From contig NZ_BPEV01000033.1 of the NCBI RefSeq assembly GCF_019654955.1, forward strand, positions 1-54,390: 54,390 bases of DNA, in the 5' to 3' direction. This DNA is from Shewanella sp. KT0246. GTDB lineage: Bacteria > Pseudomonadota > Gammaproteobacteria > Enterobacterales > Shewanellaceae. The position numbers and the translations under genes are program-made. Under the pieces are notes generated by a model. The model was not told where the DNA came from. It worked only from the letters and a program-made list of their open reading frames with translations, and did not search any database. Every line of letters begins with the position of its first letter. The stretch's first letter is position 1. Shown piece by piece: positions 18,540-27,865 of the stretch.

Positions 18540-19760
18540 ATGTCTACGCAACAACAGGCGCATGCTCCACAAGTAAAAATACCCGCCACATATATGCGTG
18601 GTGGCACCAGTAAAGGCGTTTTTTTCAATCTAATTGATTTGCCAAAAGTGGCTCAAGTAGCGGGTGCTGCTCGTGATGCATTATTACTTAGAGTGATCGG
18701 TAGCCCTGATCCATACGGTAAACAAACCGACGGTATGGGCGGGGCAACATCCAGTACCAGTAAAACGGTAATTTTATCAAAAAGCACTCAAATTGATCAC
18801 GATGTAGATTATTTATTTGGTCAAGTGGCCATTGATAAACCGTTTGTAGACTGGAGTGGTAATTGCGGTAATTTAACTGCAGCGGTTGGCTCATTTGCCA
18901 TTTCAAACGGCTTGGTTGATGCGAGCCGTATTCCACAAAATGGCATTGCAGTAGTGAGAATTTGGCAAGCCAATATTAACAAGACCATCATTGCTCACGT
19001 ACCAATGACAAATGGTGAAGTGCAAGAAACCGGTGACTTTGAGCTCGATGGGGTTACTTTTCCTGCAGCCGAAGTGCTTGTGGAATTTATGGCACCAGCT
19101 GATGCTGACGCGGCGATGTTCCCAACAGGTAATGTGGTTGATGAGCTGATATTGCCGCAATCTATTCCAGAGTTTAGCGAAAAGGGCGTTAAGTCAGTGA
19201 AAGCCACCATGATTAATGCTGGCATTCCGACAATTTTTGTTAATGCTGCAGATATTGGCTATCAAGGTAATGAACTGCAAGATGACGTCAATAGTGACCC
19301 ACACGCTTTAGCTTTTTTTGAAATGCTTCGTGCTCATGGGGCTGTGCAAATGGGGTTAATTAATCACATTGATGAAGCGGCGGGTCGTCAACATACGCCA
19401 AAAATTGCCTTTGTTTCAGCCCCTAGTGATTACACCTCATCAAGCGGAAAATCAATTACAGTTTCAGATATTGATTTACAAGTTCGTGCCTTATCTATGG
19501 GTAAACTTCATCATGCCATGATGGGTACTGCTGCTGTGGCGATTGGTACTGCAGCGGCTGTAGAAGGTTCATTAGTGAACTTAGCTGCTGGCGGCACTCC
19601 ACGTACTCAAGTGGTGTTTGGTCATCCGTCCGGTACGCTAAAGGTTGGCGCAGAGGCAACAATGGTTGATGGTAACTGGCAAGTGAACAAAGCCAGTATG
19701 AGCCGTAGTGCAAGGGTGTTAATGGAAGGCTGGGTAAGAATTCCTGAAAATAGTTTTTAA
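18540..19760 (+). CDS. prpF: 2-methylaconitate cis-trans isomerase
   Basis: A 406-residue enzyme of the PrpF family with a diaminopimelate-epimerase-like double fold. It converts the 2-methylaconitate isomer made by AcnD into the one used for hydration in the cycle. Key stretches are YMRGGTSKGVFF near the N-terminus, GGATSSTSKTVILS and DWSGNCGNLTAAVGSFAI, which contains the conserved cysteine. It completes the set prpB, prpC, acnD and prpF. Confidence 0.96.
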   Translation: MSTQQQAHAPQVKIPATYMRGGTSKGVFFNLIDLPKVAQVAGAARDALLLRVIGSPDPYGKQTDGMGGATSSTSKTVILSKSTQIDHDVDYLFGQVAIDKPFVDWSGNCGNLTAAVGSFAISNGLVDASRIPQNGIAVVRIWQANINKTIIAHVPMTNGEVQETGDFELDGVTFPAAEVLVEFMAPADADAAMFPTGNVVDELILPQSIPEFSEKGVKSVKATMINAGIPTIFVNAADIGYQGNELQDDVNSDPHALAFFEMLRAHGAVQMGLINHIDEAAGRQHTPKIAFVSAPSDYTSSSGKSITVSDIDLQVRALSMGKLHHAMMGTAAVAIGTAAAVEGSLVNLAAGGTPRTQVVFGHPSGTLKVGAEATMVDGNWQVNKASMSRSARVLMEGWVRIPENSF

Positions 19761-19826
19761 TTAACCAAGGCTGTTCCTAATTATTAACTAGTACTGTTAA
19801 CTAGATCTTTAGGCTATCAATAATAG

Positions 19827-19861
19827 AAGGCTAGCAAATGCCCTTTGCTAGCCTTTATTTT
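19827..19861 (+). terminator. terminator of acnD-prpF
   Basis: Perfect 12-base-pair stem AAGGCTAGCAAA / TTTGCTAGCCTT (19827-19838, 19844-19855), 5-base loop, followed by TATTTTG. Confidence 0.92.
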
Positions 19862-19904
19862 GTCAAAATTTAGCTATCTTTTATAAATCCCATGGAGTGA
19901 GAAA

Positions 19905-20498
19905 TTGATAGAATCCATTGCTTCTCTTATGCTTGCCACAACCTTATTATTAGGCTCGCCAGGTCCAGTACCTATCGCACTTGCTGCCACAGGGGCAACC
20001 TTTGGTATAAAGCAAGGTACGCCATTTCTTATGGGGATTTTGCTAGGGTTGTTAGTAGCCATTATAGTTACAACTCTTGGGTTATCCACGCTGCTTAGTG
20101 TTTATCCCAATGTCAAAGTGATTTGCCAAACTATCGGTGGACTATATTTCTGCTTTATTGCCTACAAAATTGCAACGGCGCCCTTGGTTATTGATAAAGA
20201 AATACATCATGCTCCTAGCTTTCAAGATGGCTTTATTCTGAACCTTATTAACCCCAAAGCTTACGCAGCCTTTTTAGCAATATTCTCACAGTTCTTATTG
20301 CCGTTTGAACTGTCGTGGATAAGTTATATCTCTACAGGCCTAATTTGCATGTTAATTGCTATGGTCGTTGATAGCTTGTGGTTAATATTTGGCCGTTTAA
20401 TAAAACCACTTTTTACTCATCCGAGACTGGCAAGGATAATCAGAGTGTCATTTGCTCTGTTAATGGTGCTTTCAGTAATTTACTCACAATATTTATAA
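19905..20498 (+). CDS. LysE/RhtB-family amino acid exporter
   Basis: A 197-residue inner-membrane protein with about six hydrophobic segments. The N-terminus shows the LysE family pattern LLLGSPGPVPIALAATGATFGIKQG, and the centre has the conserved NLINPKAY turn. The start is a TTG at 19905 because GGAG at 19894-19897 is spaced seven bases before it and no ATG lies near. Family members export amino acids or related metabolites; the substrate is not predictable. It stands alone after the prp terminator. Confidence 0.85.
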   Translation: MIESIASLMLATTLLLGSPGPVPIALAATGATFGIKQGTPFLMGILLGLLVAIIVTTLGLSTLLSVYPNVKVICQTIGGLYFCFIAYKIATAPLVIDKEIHHAPSFQDGFILNLINPKAYAAFLAIFSQFLLPFELSWISYISTGLICMLIAMVVDSLWLIFGRLIKPLFTHPRLARIIRVSFALLMVLSVIYSQYL

Positions 20499-20729
20499 GC
20501 CTAGCAGTGGGGGGGGACGACAAAATCTAAAACCTTTTCTTACATTATTAGATTTTACTGAATAACAAACATCACTTATAAATGACTTAATGCTCTAGTG
20601 ATGATTCCTAGTTCTGTTGCTTCCTAAGCTTAATAGCTTTTACTGTTAACAATATAGCTAGCTGAACTTTGGTATTTTAGCTATGTATTTAGCCTGAGTT
20701 TAAAATCATTTTTCAAGGACGGTGAATTT

Positions 20730-21734
20730 ATGAGGTCTTCAATTAAGGACTTTACCCCTACTAGACAAGCTTGGCTGACATTAGTGTTATTAATGGTTTT
20801 AGTTTTCATCACGTCAGGATGCTCTGCTCAATCAAGCATACATTTAAGTGATACCGAGCAAACTCAGCCAATATCAATATTCAATGGTCACACTTGGGCT
20901 CATGGCGCGTTGGATTGTAATGCTGATAATCAGCCAGCACATGAGGTTTATCAGTATGATCCTAACAGCTATATTGTCCGTCAAAATAAATGTTTAACAT
21001 ACGAAGCGCCGTTTATATATATCTTAGTCGGTGAAAATAAAGTGTTAATACTTGATACCGGTGCACTTAATCGTGACGCTGATTTTAGTTTTTATGAAGA
21101 AATACAAACAATATTGGGTAGCGATATGATCGCCAACAAGGAGCTGATTATCGTTCACTCTCATGGGCATAGTGATCATTATCAAGGTGATAAATCTTTT
21201 GAAGGGGAAAAAAATACACATCTAGTTATGCCTTCATCATCAGCTGTACAGCAGTTTTATCAGTTTGATAAATGGCCACAAGGGCAATTCACCATTGCGC
21301 TTGGAGGCAGAGATATTACGGTATTCCCCACTCCTGGCCATCAAGAAGAAGCATTAACTTTTTACGACGATAAAAATAAATGGCTATTGACTGGAGATAC
21401 TTTATACCCAGGATATATTTATGTTAAAAATTGGGATGAATATCGCTCAAGTATTGCTAGATTAACCCAGTTTGCTGAGTCCCATGAAGTGAGTGCGATA
21501 CTTGGTGCTCATATTGAAATGAAAGCGCAGTTAGGGGAGTACTATCCTATTGGCTCAACATACCAACCTAATGAAGCAAACCTTGATTTAACGGTAAAAA
21601 ACTTACAGCAGCTGAATACGATTTTACAATCATTGGATGAGCCAACGGAAGTGACTATGGAGCACTTTATCATCAAGCCAATGAGCGGTTTTCAAAAAGC
21701 AATCAGTAATGCTGCTCGCTGGTTTACTCAATAG
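20730..21734 (+). CDS. metallo-beta-lactamase-fold hydrolase, predicted lipoprotein
   Basis: A 334-residue protein with a lipoprotein signal (FITSGC, lipidated Cys31) and a metallo-hydrolase domain. The HxHxDH zinc motif is HSHGHSDH at residues 143-150, followed by TPGHQEEAL and LTGDTLYPGYIYV for the remaining ligands, so the metal site is complete. Related proteins include glyoxalase II, lactonases and beta-lactamases; the reaction cannot be told from sequence. It would be anchored in the envelope facing the periplasm. Single-gene unit; the ribosome site AAGGACGG is about ten bases upstream of the ATG. Confidence 0.8.
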   Translation: MRSSIKDFTPTRQAWLTLVLLMVLVFITSGCSAQSSIHLSDTEQTQPISIFNGHTWAHGALDCNADNQPAHEVYQYDPNSYIVRQNKCLTYEAPFIYILVGENKVLILDTGALNRDADFSFYEEIQTILGSDMIANKELIIVHSHGHSDHYQGDKSFEGEKNTHLVMPSSSAVQQFYQFDKWPQGQFTIALGGRDITVFPTPGHQEEALTFYDDKNKWLLTGDTLYPGYIYVKNWDEYRSSIARLTQFAESHEVSAILGAHIEMKAQLGEYYPIGSTYQPNEANLDLTVKNLQQLNTILQSLDEPTEVTMEHFIIKPMSGFQKAISNAARWFTQ

Positions 21735-21869
21735 GTTGCTTAAAGTGAAAAGGCTACAGAATTGACTTTAATGATGATTTTATTCATTTGAAGAAAAGGC
21801 ACTCACATTGAGCATACTTAAATAAATCTAAATGACATCTTCACAGTCACTGTTAATAGTTCACCTAAT

Positions 21870-21905
21870 ATAACGAAAGGAATAGGGTTCCCTTTCGTTA
21901 TTTCT
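21870..21905 (+). terminator. terminator between the hydrolase gene and recD
   Basis: 10-base-pair stem TAACGAAAGG / CCTTTCGTTA (21871-21880, 21891-21900) followed by TTTCTT. It lies 135 bases after the hydrolase stop and upstream of the convergent recD end. Confidence 0.75.
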
Positions 21906-21965
21906 TGCATGATATTTGGGGGAGACTAACAGCTATCAGTTAACTGTTAGATGAATACCAATCTG

Positions 21966-24041
21966 CTAACGAGCCTCTCCCCATAACCTCATTGCTAATC
22001 CTGATGCTCTTGAGGTCACTTGCTTACAGGCTTTTTCGAATACATAAGGTGAGCCTAAGCAGATAAAGTGTTGTTTAGCCCTTGTAATGGCAGTATATAC
22101 CAACTCTTTAGTGAGCAGTTGCCACTGAGCATTACTGGGTTTTTGTGGTAAAACGAAGGCTACTTTTTCAAACTCACTGCCTTGGCTTTTATGTACGGTC
22201 ATCGCAAAACAGCTGTCATGATGTGGCAAGCGAGCGGGTTGCACTTTAAGTAAACTACCATCAGCTTTGACAAAGTAAGCCATAAGCCGCTCAGGTTTAA
22301 GCTCATCTTGTAAAATTAGCCCAATGTCACCGTTAAACAAGCCCAGGTTGTAATCGTTACTCTGGATGATAATCGGTCTGCCTAGATAAAACTCTTGGCT
22401 TGGCTTTATCCAACGGTTTTGCTTAAGTACATTGGTAATTGCAAGGTTAATTCCATCGACGCCAAATTCACCTGAGCGCATGGCACATAAAACACGGAAT
22501 TTATTGAAGCTATCAATAATGTCTATCGCTTGATGAATATCCTCACGTGAACCAGAATCAGAATTCTGCTGATAAGCAAATTGATTATCGAGGATCATTT
22601 GCAAGTATTCGCTATAAGCCGCAACAGACAATTGCAGTAACTGTAAGCTTTGGCCTTCAGGCAGGTGCTCAATCCATGTGAGTTCTTGATGGCCTTGTTG
22701 CCACTCACGGCGAATACCATTGATATCGACAGTGTTAACCGCTTTAGCCAGCAAGCCAATCCCCGCATCACCTTTAAAGCGGTGGCTGTGCATTAACATG
22801 CATAAGTTGTCACCAATCATCGGTGTTTGATCAATAAATTGATGGGTATCTTCACCTGTTAACTGATGAAGTAATTCAGCTTGTTTGGCGCAATAACGCA
22901 TTCGCCAAGGCTGTGATTGCTCGTTGGATATTTCTGGGTTAGCTGTTGAACTAACAGCCGTATTGGCAAGTCCCGAGCAAATATCGGCTAAGACTGCGCC
23001 AGCTTCAACAGAGGCTAGCTGGTCTTGATCGCCTAAAAGTATCAACCTGGCTTTATTTGGCAATGCATTTAACAGCTTATGCATCATAGGTAAATCAACC
23101 ATCGAGGCTTCATCTACCACCAATAAATCTAATCGCAATGGGTTGTCTTTGTTATGGCGAAAAGCATGGGAGTTAGGAATAACCCCCAATAACCTGTGTA
23201 AGGTAGCAGCTTCTTCGGGAATACTATTTAGCGCATCAATTAACTCTGGTTTGCCGGTTTGGCTGACTTGAGCAAGTAAACGGGATTTTGACGCTTTAAT
23301 TGACTCACTTAATCTTGCTGCAGCTTTCCCCGTTGGTGCGACTAAGCGTATGGTTAATGATGATTGAGTCAGCAGAAGCAATAAAAGCTTAGTCACCGTA
23401 GTGGTTTTACCTGTGCCAGGGCCACCCGTAATCACCGCTAAGGCTTTCGTTAAAGCAGTGGCGGTAGCCACTTTTTGCCAGTTGATCATCGGGGCTGTAG
23501 AGCTTGGATTTACTTCATCAAATAAGTCATTTAAATAAGCGGGCAATACTTGAGAGCCAGCTGATAAATCAATATCTAAGTTAATCGCTGCCATTTGATT
23601 TAGGCGGTTAGCCACTTCGGTTTCAAAGTGATAGTACTTATTAAGGTATAAACGCCCATGTTCAAAAATAAGTGGTTTATTATCATTGGGCTCACCAACA
23701 CAATCCAAGTCGATAATGGCATTGGCTAATTGCTGGTGGTCGAGCGTTAGCTTGCACAAAGCTTGTTGCTCGCAAAAAGGGTTAGCCAAATCGATATCGT
23801 TGATCACTAAACAGCTATGCTGACTTGATAGTTGCTGGCTTAATAGGGCGCAAATAAACAGTAAAAAATCACCGTTTGAGCCGTTATCGACTTGAGTTGT
23901 TTGGCGTGAAATTTTAGCCTCAACTTGAACTTTGGCCATTTCCAAAGCGAAGTGGCGATCAAGGGGGGTGATTAGTGCTTGCTGTTGCCAGTGTTTTAAT
24001 AAATCTTTTATTGGTGCGCTGAGATGGAGTAATTGACTCAT
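21966..24041 (-). CDS. recD: exonuclease V alpha subunit RecD
   Basis: A 691-residue SF1 helicase of 5'-to-3' polarity and motor subunit of RecBCD, acting on double-strand DNA ends. The Walker A motif is VITGGPGTGKTTTVTK near residue 205; later motifs LLVVDEASMVDLPMM, RLILLGDQDQLASVEAGAVLADI and FAMTVHKSQGSEF plus TAITRAKQHF are intact. It is longer than E. coli RecD (608), largely from Asn/Ser/Gln-rich insertions such as the region after GLANTAVSS. The start overlaps the recB stop by four bases (ATGA). Confidence 0.97.
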   Translation of the reverse strand: MSQLLHLSAPIKDLLKHWQQQALITPLDRHFALEMAKVQVEAKISRQTTQVDNGSNGDFLLFICALLSQQLSSQHSCLVINDIDLANPFCEQQALCKLTLDHQQLANAIIDLDCVGEPNDNKPLIFEHGRLYLNKYYHFETEVANRLNQMAAINLDIDLSAGSQVLPAYLNDLFDEVNPSSTAPMINWQKVATATALTKALAVITGGPGTGKTTTVTKLLLLLLTQSSLTIRLVAPTGKAAARLSESIKASKSRLLAQVSQTGKPELIDALNSIPEEAATLHRLLGVIPNSHAFRHNKDNPLRLDLLVVDEASMVDLPMMHKLLNALPNKARLILLGDQDQLASVEAGAVLADICSGLANTAVSSTANPEISNEQSQPWRMRYCAKQAELLHQLTGEDTHQFIDQTPMIGDNLCMLMHSHRFKGDAGIGLLAKAVNTVDINGIRREWQQGHQELTWIEHLPEGQSLQLLQLSVAAYSEYLQMILDNQFAYQQNSDSGSREDIHQAIDIIDSFNKFRVLCAMRSGEFGVDGINLAITNVLKQNRWIKPSQEFYLGRPIIIQSNDYNLGLFNGDIGLILQDELKPERLMAYFVKADGSLLKVQPARLPHHDSCFAMTVHKSQGSEFEKVAFVLPQKPSNAQWQLLTKELVYTAITRAKQHFICLGSPYVFEKACKQVTSRASGLAMRLWGEAR

Positions 24042-27000
24042 GATGCAGACTCCATTGATGCTCTCGCTTCTGTTGAAGTACTTAGATCAATTGAAGCATT
24101 AAATAGTACATCTAATTGCTCAATCAACGCTTGAGGTGGCTTGTCGAAAAACACTCCAGATTGCGGCGATTGAGGGCTCATTCCACGTAGGAATAAGTAA
24201 AAGCTGCCGCCAATATGACGTTGATAGTCATAGGTTGGCATGCGCAATGACAAGTAACGATGGAGCGCTAAGGTATACAAGATATATTGCAGGTTATAGC
24301 GGTGGCTACTGATGGCTTTGCTCATGGCGTCGATATTGTAATCTTGGTAGTCGTCACCTAAATGATTCGATTTATAATCGGCTATGTAATATTGACCATT
24401 ATATTCAAAGGTTAAATCGATAAAGCCTTTTAACATGCCTTGTAGCTCATCAAATTCAAGCCCTGCATCATAACCGTAATGGGTTAACAGTTGGTTTAAT
24501 TGCTCCGACTTTAATCGGCTAATGGGTAAGTAAAACTCCATCTCCACCAGTTTTTGCTTTTCAGTTAACTCACTTAAGGTCAGCGGCATCCCTTGCGGAG
24601 TAAGCAATTGTTGATCGCATTGCTGATAACCCGTTAATAGTGGGGTATGCAATATTTGCTGATACCAATCAAATAAGGTGTCTGTCCAAATCTCTTTATC
24701 AAAACCGTATTGATCCATCGCTTTGATTAACGCATCTGGTAATTCATTATCGGCATTGGTGAAGTCAAATAACTCTAATACCAAGTGCATAAAGCTACCG
24801 GCATTGGCACCGCGTTCAAAGGTAAAACGGTTAATGGCATCTTCTTGAGCTTCAGTATCAAACGGATTGATATCACTGCTTGGTTCAAACTGTGGTTGTA
24901 TTTCTTGACTGAAGTCTTCATCGTCTGCCCCTGGGGTCACTTTTTCATGGGCTAAATGCTTCACTAGCCCTGAGTAACTGCCTACTCGCCAAGGCGTATG
25001 GTAATCGCGCACTAATGTTTTCGGAGCAAGGTCTTGGTCGTTGTTATCAATATTGATAAGCGCTGACTCATCGATGGCATCGATTTCAGTAATACTAATT
25101 GCATTAATGACATTGCCAGCTTTATCTTTCGTAAGCGATTGTGCTTTTAATTTGAGCTGCTCAAAGTCGCACTCTTTACTGGTGATACCCAATAAATAAC
25201 CGATGGCAGTTTCAAATAATTGGCTACTAATGCCCGCTTTTAACATACGGCTATGATTGGCGATGTATAAGTAACATACATAAACAGGGCGGGTGAGCGC
25301 CACATATAACAAGCGTAAATCTTCGGCAAGATTTTCTTGTTTATATTGCTCCCAACCTTCTTTAGTGGCTTCTACATCCCATATTAATTGGTCGTTTTGA
25401 TGGTAAAGCATTGGTGTGGGTTTTCGGCGATTATCTCGGGCTAAGCTGATAAAGGGGACAAAACATACTGGGTACTCAAGCCCTTTACTCTTATGAATCG
25501 TGACGATTTGTACCAAGTTTTGCTCGCTTTCAAGCCTAAGCTGCTGCTCGTCGCTCCCTTGACCATCAATCAGTTGTTGTTCAAACCAATTGATTAAGGC
25601 GCTGCTACCATCAAGCTCGGTGGCTTTTTGTTGTAACAGCTCAGATAGATGACGAAAATCGGTTAAGCGGCGCTCGCCACTTTCAGTTTCGTTGATTGCT
25701 TTTGACTCATTCACATTCCCTTTGGCTAAGTAACGTTTGATGAGTGCTGTTTCACTGGCGAGGGAAAGCAGTGCTGGCATAATGCCGTGACGATTCCACA
25801 GTTGATGCCACTCAGCGAATTTATCTAATAAATCTTGGCGCTGTTCTTCATCTTGATTAAATTGATGAATTTGCTGGGCGCTATAGCCCATTAACTCGGT
25901 TGCCATGGCGCTGCGTAAGCTGCGCTCATCTTTTGGGGTAGCTAAAGCACGTAATATAATCGCAAGCTCAAAGGCTTCTTGGGTTTTAAAGACGCTATCA
26001 CGGCTTAAAAATACTGCGCCAATATTACGGTCGCTTAAGGCTTTTTTCATGACAGCCGCTTCGTTTCGGTCGCGCACCAGTACCGCTATGTCTTTAGCAA
26101 TAAGCGGTTTGGCTGATTTGCCATTTGAGCTATTTTCCGTAAAACCATTGTCCGTAAAACCATTGTCCGTAAAACCATTGCCCGTAAAACACTGACCATC
26201 TTGGGATTCAGTTAATAGCCGCTTAATTTCACTGGCGGCATCATTGGCTAATACTTTACGGCCAGTGGTTTTATTTAATCCGGAGTCATCTTCACCCAGT
26301 AACTTTATGCGCAGTGCTGCAGCGTGAGTTTCTGCTTCGGTGAGTATTTTATTGTCAGCACTTTTTGGCGTATTGACTACATCATAAGGAATCGCATCAC
26401 TAATAAACGGGTCGTCATGTTGGCTAAATAACTGGTTTACACCCTTTACTAGCGCAGTTGATGAGCGGTAATTGGTTTCAAGGTTGTAATGGGCTTGGGT
26501 TTGCTTACGGGCTTGAATATAGGTATGAATATCGGCTCCGCGAAAGGCATAAATCGCTTGTTTAGGATCGCCAATCATTAGCAAACTGAGTTTATCTAAT
26601 TGTTCTTGCTCCTGATAAATAGCCGAGAAAATCGCAAATTGTAGCGGATCGGTATCTTGGAATTCATCAATTAAGGCGACCGGGAAGCGGCTGGCAATGG
26701 CGTTAGCAAGCTGCTGCGAGACGCAAGACTCAGCCTCTTGTGATGCTTGTGATTCAGCAGCTTGACTGTTTTGCGCAGAATTCAGTGCGCCAGCTAAGGT
26801 AATTAATAGATCATCTGGGGTCATCAAATTACGCTGGGCTTTTTGCAGCGCAAAACGTAATTTTATTCCATCTTTAGCCCGAACTAAAAATGCGGGTTTG
26901 ATTTGATTTATTAAATCAAACAATCGCTCAATATGATCTAATAGTGGCGCTTCAGATGGCGTTGGTACCGTGCCGCCTTTATTGAGCTTAAGACCTGACA

Positions 27001-27865
27001 GTGCCAGCATTTCTAATTCTTTAATTGGCGGCAAACCATAATCTGCTTTGACCCAATTGCTTAAGCGGTCAAACATTGCTGCAAGTTTAGGGTAGTCATC
27101 GGCTTTTTTACCAAAGCGGGCACCATTAAGCGGTAGGCTGTGGAGTAATGTCAGTGCTGTTTCACTGTCGGCTGCCCAGCGCATTTTAAAGCGTGATAAA
27201 CTTTGAATAAGCTCATTGGTTAACTTATTAAAGTCTTTGGCTATAAATGAGGTTTTAGCTTGCGTTGCACCTAATAGCTGCCTTAGTTGTTTGGCTAAAT
27301 CATCAGGGCTGCCAAATTCATTGGCAATCACTTGGGCTAATACGGGTGGCAATGGGTAACAGGTTTCACGCCAAAAGTCCCTTACCGCATGGTGTAAAAA
27401 CTCGCTGTCATCTAGGGTAAATTCAGATTCAAAGAGCAATGATGACTCGAACGCCATGTCTGACAAAATCCGCTGACAGAAACCATGAATGGTAAAAATG
27501 GCGGCTTCATCTAATGACTTTAACGCTAAATCTAATCGTCTTAATGCGATTGCACGTTCAGATTCAGGTATTTGCTGATAAAGCGCTTTGACAAACTCAT
27601 CGTTAGTTTCTAGGCCAATAAAACATTTAAAGGCCACCTGAATCCGTTTACGGATACGGTCACGTAGCTCTTCGGTGGCCGCATTGGTAAAAGTCACCAC
27701 TAAGATTTGTTCGCAGGTTAATGGCGCGTTGTTTTCATCACCCAACAGCAAACGTAAATATAACCCTGAAATGGTATAGGTTTTACCTGTACCGGCACTG
27801 GCTTCAATTAAGCTACTGCCCACAAAAGGCAAGGTGAGGGGATTTAATTTGGTTACTGTGACCAT
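24038..27865 (-). CDS. recB: exonuclease V beta subunit RecB
   Basis: A 1275-residue helicase-nuclease: UvrD-like helicase domains with Walker A ASAGTGKT at residues 22-29, FTNAATEELRDRIR, ALIDEFQDTDPLQF and LLMIGDPKQAIYAFRGADIH, then VTIHKSKGLEYPVCF and LLYVALTRP, and a C-terminal RecB nuclease with the YYIADYKSN catalytic aspartate and lysine. It processes double-strand breaks and loads RecA with its partners. It is longer than the E. coli protein (1180). A tandem five-residue repeat lies in the helicase region (see 26136-26190), and a Ser/Gln/Glu-rich insert at about residue 370-385. It shares one base with the recC stop (TAATG). Confidence 0.97.
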   Translation of the reverse strand: MVTVTKLNPLTLPFVGSSLIEASAGTGKTYTISGLYLRLLLGDENNAPLTCEQILVVTFTNAATEELRDRIRKRIQVAFKCFIGLETNDEFVKALYQQIPESERAIALRRLDLALKSLDEAAIFTIHGFCQRILSDMAFESSLLFESEFTLDDSEFLHHAVRDFWRETCYPLPPVLAQVIANEFGSPDDLAKQLRQLLGATQAKTSFIAKDFNKLTNELIQSLSRFKMRWAADSETALTLLHSLPLNGARFGKKADDYPKLAAMFDRLSNWVKADYGLPPIKELEMLALSGLKLNKGGTVPTPSEAPLLDHIERLFDLINQIKPAFLVRAKDGIKLRFALQKAQRNLMTPDDLLITLAGALNSAQNSQAAESQASQEAESCVSQQLANAIASRFPVALIDEFQDTDPLQFAIFSAIYQEQEQLDKLSLLMIGDPKQAIYAFRGADIHTYIQARKQTQAHYNLETNYRSSTALVKGVNQLFSQHDDPFISDAIPYDVVNTPKSADNKILTEAETHAAALRIKLLGEDDSGLNKTTGRKVLANDAASEIKRLLTESQDGQCFTGNGFTDNGFTDNGFTENSSNGKSAKPLIAKDIAVLVRDRNEAAVMKKALSDRNIGAVFLSRDSVFKTQEAFELAIILRALATPKDERSLRSAMATELMGYSAQQIHQFNQDEEQRQDLLDKFAEWHQLWNRHGIMPALLSLASETALIKRYLAKGNVNESKAINETESGERRLTDFRHLSELLQQKATELDGSSALINWFEQQLIDGQGSDEQQLRLESEQNLVQIVTIHKSKGLEYPVCFVPFISLARDNRRKPTPMLYHQNDQLIWDVEATKEGWEQYKQENLAEDLRLLYVALTRPVYVCYLYIANHSRMLKAGISSQLFETAIGYLLGITSKECDFEQLKLKAQSLTKDKAGNVINAISITEIDAIDESALINIDNNDQDLAPKTLVRDYHTPWRVGSYSGLVKHLAHEKVTPGADDEDFSQEIQPQFEPSSDINPFDTEAQEDAINRFTFERGANAGSFMHLVLELFDFTNADNELPDALIKAMDQYGFDKEIWTDTLFDWYQQILHTPLLTGYQQCDQQLLTPQGMPLTLSELTEKQKLVEMEFYLPISRLKSEQLNQLLTHYGYDAGLEFDELQGMLKGFIDLTFEYNGQYYIADYKSNHLGDDYQDYNIDAMSKAISSHRYNLQYILYTLALHRYLSLRMPTYDYQRHIGGSFYLFLRGMSPQSPQSGVFFDKPPQALIEQLDVLFNASIDLSTSTEARASMESAS
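26136..26190. repeat. 15-base tandem repeat inside recB
   Basis: The unit TCCGTAAAACCATTG occurs three times perfectly (26136-26150, 26151-26165, 26166-26180) followed by a partial, slightly changed fourth copy (26181-26190). Read on the minus strand it encodes a repeated five-residue unit NGFTD in a linker before the IAVLVRDRNEA motif. As 15 is a multiple of three, gain or loss of units would change the linker length without breaking the frame. Confidence 0.9.

Noticed and set aside
25905..26195. 96-residue plus-strand open frame opposite recB
   Set aside because: It is antisense to a conserved region of recB, and its repeated C-terminal residues simply mirror the 15-base tandem repeat.
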